Of a DNA stretch of 64,000 bases, positions 60,482 through 64,000 are shown piece after piece. Position numbers and translations under genes: made by a program. Source of the DNA: Ktedonobacteraceae bacterium (GTDB lineage Bacteria > Chloroflexota > Ktedonobacteria > Ktedonobacterales > Ktedonobacteraceae); contig DASRBN010000027.1 in assembly GCA_035653615.1 (NCBI GenBank), positions 62,001 to 126,000 on the forward strand, read 5' to 3'. Below the pieces are notes generated by a model that saw only the letters and a list, made by a program, of their open reading frames with translations, was not told the origin of the DNA and did not search any database. Position 1 is the stretch's first letter, and every line of letters begins with the position of its first letter.

Positions 60482-60664
60482 TACCTTCAGCGCGGCGGTG
60501 AGGTCTTTAAGCTCTCGCGTGAGATGGGACATAGCACGGTACAGGTAACAGAAATCTATCTCAAAGATTATCGTAGTTCTGAAGCCCGGCGTGAACACAC
60601 GTCATATTCTCCTATTGCTGAGATTGACTCGGTGGGGAAGAAGAGGAGGAAAAAAGAGCAATAG
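60482..60664 (+). pseudogene. C-terminal fragment of a tyrosine recombinase/integrase
   Basis: In the frame of 60482 it reads YLQRGGEVFKLSREMGHSTV, then QVTEIYLKDYRSSEARREH. The GHSTVQVTEIYLKDY stretch carries the box II His and the catalytic Tyr (in IYLKDY) of tyrosine recombinases. All earlier catalytic residues are absent, because the frame begins directly at the attachment repeat. It shows that an integrase gene once lay at this edge of the element. Confidence 0.87.
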
Positions 60665-60699
60665 TGATTCCCGTTTACATGCGTTCTACATCCGCTACC

Positions 60700-60825
60700 T
60701 GTCCGATAATTTCATCAGACTTTTCCAATATCGGACATCAATTAACGGGCACGAAAAGTTCTAAAACGTAAAATATGTACAAAAAGAGAGGATATCGGAC
60801 AAGATATCGGACAAGGTATCGGACA
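60700..60825. promoter_or_regulatory. Five TATCGGACA sites (iteron- or operator-like)
   Basis: One TGTCCGATA (60700-60708) facing a TATCGGACA (60729-60737), then three direct copies at 60793, 60805 and 60817, spaced exactly 12 bases. They end about 100 bases before the AlbA_2 gene and are likely binding sites for its product or another element-encoded protein. Confidence 0.75.
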
Positions 60826-60921
60826 GGTGGCGATAAGGCGGGAGAAGGCTGTTTGAAGTTACTTGTTTCTGCTACAATGAAGCTGTTCAAGGACACCGGG
60901 TTTTATGCTGTGGAGGTCGCA

Positions 60922-62403
60922 ATGGCAAGGTTAAATGAAATAGCTCTCAGGCGTTTGATTAAAGGTGGTGAGACCGCTACCGTTGAGTTCAAAGTAGCGG
61001 TTCCCAGACCTGTCGAGATGGCTGAAAGATTGTGTGGTATGGCTAATGCCCAGGGCGGAATGATTATTATTGGAGTTGAGGATGCAGAGCGTAAAGTAGT
61101 GGGTGTCCCTGAAGAGCGCATGGCACTGACAAAGGATGTGATAGTAAGAGCTACTCGCCAGATCATTAAGCCTGCGCTGGTACTTGATCCCCCTGAGCCT
61201 GAAATTTATGAAATAGATGGAAAGCAGTTAGTAGTTGCCACAGTGCCCTCAAATAATGGATCTATCTATCAGTCAGGCGGAGTTTGTTGGGTGAGGCTTA
61301 GTACACATACTGTGCCATTAAGCGTGTCCGAATTAATCGAAATGGCCAATGACCGTGCGCTTATCCATTGGGAATTGCTGCCGGCTCGCAATGCTGTCAT
61401 GGAAGATATTGATTTAGAGAAAGTAGAAGTTTATTTACGACGGCGTTCGATGGGAGGCCGACAAACTGGTCGTTTTGAGGATATAGAGCAGGTATTGATC
61501 GGCATGGAGTGCGCTGTTGTCGTCGATGGAAAAGTAGTTCCTACGAACGCTGGCATATTGTTCTTCGGGCATGAGCCACAAATGCGAATAATGCAAAGCG
61601 AGATAGATTGTGTTTTATTCCGTGGAGCAATGGGGGCGAGCCGCTATACTGATAAGAAAGTCATCATGGGAACGGTGCAGGAATTAATAGATGGCGCAGA
61701 GACTTTCCTGCGGAGCTATATGCCAGTGGAGGGAAAGGTAGAGGGATGGAAGAGGGTTGATATACCGGAGTATCCAGTCGAGGCACTGCGAGAGGCGCTT
61801 GTAAACGCGGTCATACATCGCGATTATAGCCGGTACGGAGAAAGCATACGCGTGTTTTATTATGCCGACCGCATTGAAATACACAGTCCAGGTATGCTTC
61901 TTCCGGGGGTCACGGTTGAACAGATGGCAAAGGGGGAGGTGCAATCGAGGCTGCGCAATCCTGTGTTAGCGAATTTGCTGAGGGATGTTCCGGGTTATAT
62001 GGAGCGCATTGGAAGTGGCATTCGATTTATGTTGGACGAGACCAGACGTGTGGGGCTTCCCGCCCCTCAGTTTCGGGAAATGAGCGAGTTTATCGTTACT
62101 TTTCGCAGTGCTGCTATCTCACCTGGCTTGAGGACGCGAGAGCTGCGTATGAGCGAAACTTTGTGGGATGATGAACAGTTGCCGCCTTTGCCCACCTCGG
62201 CTGAGGAGCTTTCTGACCAGGAGCGAAGGCTAGCAAAAGCGATAGTGTATGTTCATGAACATGGCTTCATCACGAATGGTTTGTATAGAGAAATAACGGG
62301 TACGACAGAAAAAAGGGCTTTTCGTGATTTGGAAGTGCTAGTCGAGCGTGGAAGATTAAAGCGTATGGGCTCAAAACGGGGGAGGCGGTACGAACTACCA
62401 TAG
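60922..62403 (+). CDS. AlbA_2 (Schlafen-type) DNA-binding / ATPase-fold regulator
   Basis: About 493 residues from ATG 60922 (GGAGG 7 bases upstream). The N-terminal AlbA_2 domain (about 10-125) has ETATVEFKVAVPRP and GGMIIIGVEDAERKVVGVP. The middle (about 330-440) is the ATP-binding HATPase_c-like module found in COG2865 proteins: ALREALVNAVIHRDYSRYG, IRVFYYADRIEIHSPG, MERIGSGIRFML. A C-terminal wHTH-like segment (TNGLYREITGTTEKRAFRDL, VERGRLKRMGSKRGRR) may bind DNA. An upstream frame from 60775 only adds the YRTRYRTRYRT encoded by the repeats. Family members are accessory-element regulators of unknown target; this copy lies between attachment sites. Confidence 0.9.
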   Translation: MARLNEIALRRLIKGGETATVEFKVAVPRPVEMAERLCGMANAQGGMIIIGVEDAERKVVGVPEERMALTKDVIVRATRQIIKPALVLDPPEPEIYEIDGKQLVVATVPSNNGSIYQSGGVCWVRLSTHTVPLSVSELIEMANDRALIHWELLPARNAVMEDIDLEKVEVYLRRRSMGGRQTGRFEDIEQVLIGMECAVVVDGKVVPTNAGILFFGHEPQMRIMQSEIDCVLFRGAMGASRYTDKKVIMGTVQELIDGAETFLRSYMPVEGKVEGWKRVDIPEYPVEALREALVNAVIHRDYSRYGESIRVFYYADRIEIHSPGMLLPGVTVEQMAKGEVQSRLRNPVLANLLRDVPGYMERIGSGIRFMLDETRRVGLPAPQFREMSEFIVTFRSAAISPGLRTRELRMSETLWDDEQLPPLPTSAEELSDQERRLAKAIVYVHEHGFITNGLYREITGTTEKRAFRDLEVLVERGRLKRMGSKRGRRYELP

Positions 62404-62498
62404 GGAACATCGATAGGGATGGTTCCGGTGGTTAGGGCAGTACAGGAGAGGAGTAGGATGAAGGAAGAGCAATAGCAACTTCCCAGTAAAAAAGATGA

Positions 62499-62552
62499 AC
62501 AATAGCCCTCCACAGCGGAGATTGATGCGTCTCCGTTGCGGAGGGCTATTGT
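62499..62552. terminator. 23-base-arm hairpin after the AlbA_2 gene
   Basis: ACAATAGCCCTCCACAGCGG AGA (62499-62521) pairs with TCTCCGTTGCGGAGGGCTAT TGT (62530-62552), two mismatches, loop TTGATGCG. It lies about 100 bases after the stop and may end the transcript or be a protein-binding site. Confidence 0.55.
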
Positions 62553-62605
62553 CTCCATAACGGAGACTTTATAAAAATGCACAAAAAACAGTCCCCGTTG
62601 TGGAA
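62508..62605. repeat. Cluster of four CTCC-N5-GGAG palindromes
   Basis: CTCCACAGCGGAG (62508-62520), CTCCGTTGCGGAG (62531-62543), CTCCATAACGGAG (62553-62565) and the diverged CCCCGTTGTGGAA (62593-62605). The first three centres are 23 and 22 bases apart, about two helical turns. The repeats share an outer hairpin with the terminator-like arms. Confidence 0.7.
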
Positions 62606-62643
62606 ACTGTTCTTTGTGAATCGGCTCTAGAAGGGCTTCTAGC

Positions 62644-62702
62644 CTGAGTAGGGCGGGAGGGAATCGAACCCTCACGGACTCACCGTCCCGGAGATTTTAA
62701 GT
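62644..62702. repeat. Right attachment-site repeat, within tRNA-Leu
   Basis: Mate of 60421-60479 and 59 of 59 identical. It lies across the 3' half of the intact tRNA-Leu and five bases beyond, a typical layout for element integration into a tRNA gene 3' end. Confidence 0.9.
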
Positions 62703-62732
62703 CTCCTGCGTCTACCATTTCGCCACCGCCCC
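62649..62732 (-). tRNA. tRNA-Leu (TAA anticodon)
   Basis: 84 nt, minus strand. Acceptor stem GGGGCGG pairs with CCGCCCT (one G-T), T-arm GAGGGTTCGAATCCCTC, anticodon loop ACTTAAAAT reading TAA, and a long variable arm typical of leucine tRNA. The CCA end is not encoded. An integrated element lies directly downstream of the 3' end (towards lower coordinates). Confidence 0.93.
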
Positions 62733-62758
62733 TCGCTTGCCTGTCATTGTACCCACTC

Positions 62759-62822
62759 ATGTCATTCTGAGTGAGTGAGCCGAAGCCCTGAGCGCAGCGA
62801 ACGGGGAAGAATCTACGCGCCA
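62759..62822 (+). repeat. Dispersed repeat, TCATTCTGAG family
   Basis: ATGTCATTCTGAGTGAGTGA GCCGAAGCCCTGAGCGCAGC, then GAACGGGGAAGAATC. It lies between the tRNA and the HTH gene; no hairpin mate. Confidence 0.75.
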
Positions 62823-62867
62823 TGATAGTATCATGCTCCGCGAAATTCGTCAATCGTCTTCTTCCGC

Positions 62868-63863
62868 TTACTCCGACTTGAGCGGCAATTGCAACAGTTC
62901 ATCCTCTAACCGTTGCCACACGATGCGTTCGGCATCCATCACATTGATGGACCGACCGGCTTTATAGGACTCCAGCATCACCTCTGAGATGCGCTGCCGC
63001 AACTGGGCAATATATGCTTGCTGTTCTTCTAGCGAAGGCATGGGCAGCAGTTCAATATCCTCTGGCGCGTAGAATTCGTCTGCTTCAAAAGCCAGCACCA
63101 GCAGGTCTGCATAGTTCTGGATAAGCTGCAGGCGAAAGGGCAGGAAATAGTGCGGCTGTGTGCTTGAGACAAGCAAACAACCGGCTAGACGCCCTTGAAA
63201 TATAATCGGGCACGCAGCCGCACTTTCCTCAAATTCAGTCCATCTTTCGGTGAACTGAATCTGGCTCTCGTTGCGATCCTGGATCGTCATCAGGCGCTGC
63301 GAGGTCAGCGCGTATCCTGCCAGCGACTCTATCCCCAGGAACAGGGAGCGTTGCTCGATATTTGTGTTCCAGGGCCTGGTGCCGCGCCCTGTTCGTTCGC
63401 GCAAGCTCCGTACTTTACTGCCATGAGCCGGCGGCATGCATTGCGCTATCGTGATCTCCATACCCAGCAGATTGGAGTCGAGTTGTCCAAGTGCCTGCTG
63501 TAAAATAAGGTTGCTGATCGACCAGAAGCGCTGTTGCTTCACGGTTGTCGCGTGCGCCCGTAATACGCTTGTATAGAATGCCGAGGGAATCTCCTGCAGG
63601 GACTTCTCGTCTAGGGGGTCTTGTATCAGGCGCGCCATATCTGGAAATTCTACTATCAACAAATTTGTCATCGACTCGCGATATTTTGCAGGAATAGCCC
63701 GCAGGAGCTGCTGCAGATTCTGCACGCGTGGCTTCGTCTCATTGTTCGCCCAGCGAATTAAAGTCATCGGGTTCATACCCAATTCGTTCGCAATGCGTTG
63801 CCGTTCCTGGCTATCTGAAATAATGGTTCCCAGCAATGCACGCCATGTTTGCGTTTCTTGCAT
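62868..63863 (-). CDS. HTH DNA-binding / GAF-like sensor transcriptional regulator
   Basis: 331 residues. An N-terminal XRE-like HTH (about 10-60: ISDSQERQRIANELGMNPMT, LIRWANNETKPRVQNLQQLL) is followed by a GAF-like sensing domain (about 110-270: FWSISNLILQQALGQL, SLFLGIESLAGYAL, AAACPIIFQGRLAGCLLVSS) and a C-terminal helical segment. This composition is found many times in Ktedonobacteria-like genomes. No clear ribosome binding site. It is transcribed away from the right window edge; its target genes are unknown. Confidence 0.82.
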   Translation of the reverse strand: MQETQTWRALLGTIISDSQERQRIANELGMNPMTLIRWANNETKPRVQNLQQLLRAIPAKYRESMTNLLIVEFPDMARLIQDPLDEKSLQEIPSAFYTSVLRAHATTVKQQRFWSISNLILQQALGQLDSNLLGMEITIAQCMPPAHGSKVRSLRERTGRGTRPWNTNIEQRSLFLGIESLAGYALTSQRLMTIQDRNESQIQFTERWTEFEESAAACPIIFQGRLAGCLLVSSTQPHYFLPFRLQLIQNYADLLVLAFEADEFYAPEDIELLPMPSLEEQQAYIAQLRQRISEVMLESYKAGRSINVMDAERIVWQRLEDELLQLPLKSE

Positions 63864-64000
63864 ATAAATTCACTCTTTGCCCTAATAACCCCTGGTTGCT
63901 CCTGTTGGGGATAATGATAGCAGAAAAGGCAGCATCTCGCAAGGGGAAGCGGTTCTCTTTCCGTCTCATGGATATTGACGGATGATAAGGACAGGAGCAT

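Noticed and set aside
60426-60510. Second tRNA-Leu gene
   Set aside because: Only the 3' part matches; the 5' half is missing. It is a displaced fragment at the attachment site.
60793-60825. Possible CRISPR or tandem-repeat array
   Set aside because: Units are 12 bases with no spacers; better read as iterons or operators.
60775-60921. N-terminal extension of the AlbA_2 protein from ATG 60775
   Set aside because: It would encode YRTRYRTRYRT out of the TATCGGACA repeats; ATG 60922 has a good GGAGG.
63773-64000. 75-codon minus-strand frame at the right edge
   Set aside because: It overlaps the start of the HTH gene in another frame. The plus strand ends in ACAGGAG, which may be the ribosome binding site of a gene beginning just outside the window.

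Overview
The window looks like chromosomal DNA of a soil or compost Chloroflexota bacterium, most likely a Ktedonobacteria-type genome. This is inferred from family content: a WD40 propeller of AWSPDG blades, a remnant of an EHWDGTSW repeat protein, an HTH-plus-sensor regulator, DUF2382 and DUF1206 proteins, and many short palindromic intergenic repeats. No rRNA and no CRISPR array are visible. The only complete RNA gene is one tRNA-Leu near the right end.

Layout. 0-7 kb: the 3' end of a MoaB/Mog-type molybdenum cofactor gene, a WD40 propeller, and two minus-strand CheB-type genes (a CheB-CheR-PAS-histidine kinase fusion and a stand-alone CheB), then a DUF892 protein. 7-20 kb: a CopC-CopD fusion, a membrane glycosyltransferase, an orphan molybdenum hydroxylase large subunit, a Kelch protein, an aldehyde dehydrogenase and a very large VPS10/BNR propeller protein. 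20-28 kb: a DUF1206 membrane protein, the first of two large paralogous membrane-anchored proteins (second copy at 35.6-38.4 kb), a Uma2 nuclease-fold protein, two small proteins, a decayed thioredoxin-reductase-like pseudogene and an S9 peptidase.

28-33 kb, minus strand: a GCS2/YbdK-like ligase, a circularly permuted ATP-grasp protein, a second ATP-grasp protein and an esterase-fold protein. Together they resemble an uncharacterised amidoligase pathway, and nearly identical 66-bp inverted repeats bracket the last two genes. 33-45 kb: an MFS transporter, a phosphoribosyltransferase, the second large paralog followed by a xylulokinase-like kinase, an aldo/keto reductase, a ribbon-helix-helix/Clp-N fusion behind a promoter with overlapping palindromes, a methyltransferase, a cytochrome P450 and a zinc-ribbon membrane protein. 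45-54 kb: an HTH-FHA-ABC-permease fusion, two cyanophycinase-like (S51) proteins, an SDR, pseudogene debris, and a radical SAM protein whose promoter suggests a leaderless mRNA.

54-60 kb is an envelope and general stress block: YtxH-like protein, two small-conductance-channel-like proteins, two tandem YflT/DUF2382 proteins, a MarR regulator, and an ECF sigma/anti-sigma pair. 60.4-62.7 kb is a small decayed integrative element at tRNA-Leu. It has 59-bp direct repeats of the tRNA 3' part, a truncated tyrosine recombinase, five TATCGGACA sites and an AlbA_2/ATPase-fold regulator followed by a cluster of palindromes. The best candidates for undescribed biology are the amidoligase cluster (28-33 kb), the tRNA-Leu element with its repeat-controlled regulator, and the RHH-Clp-N gene with its operator.
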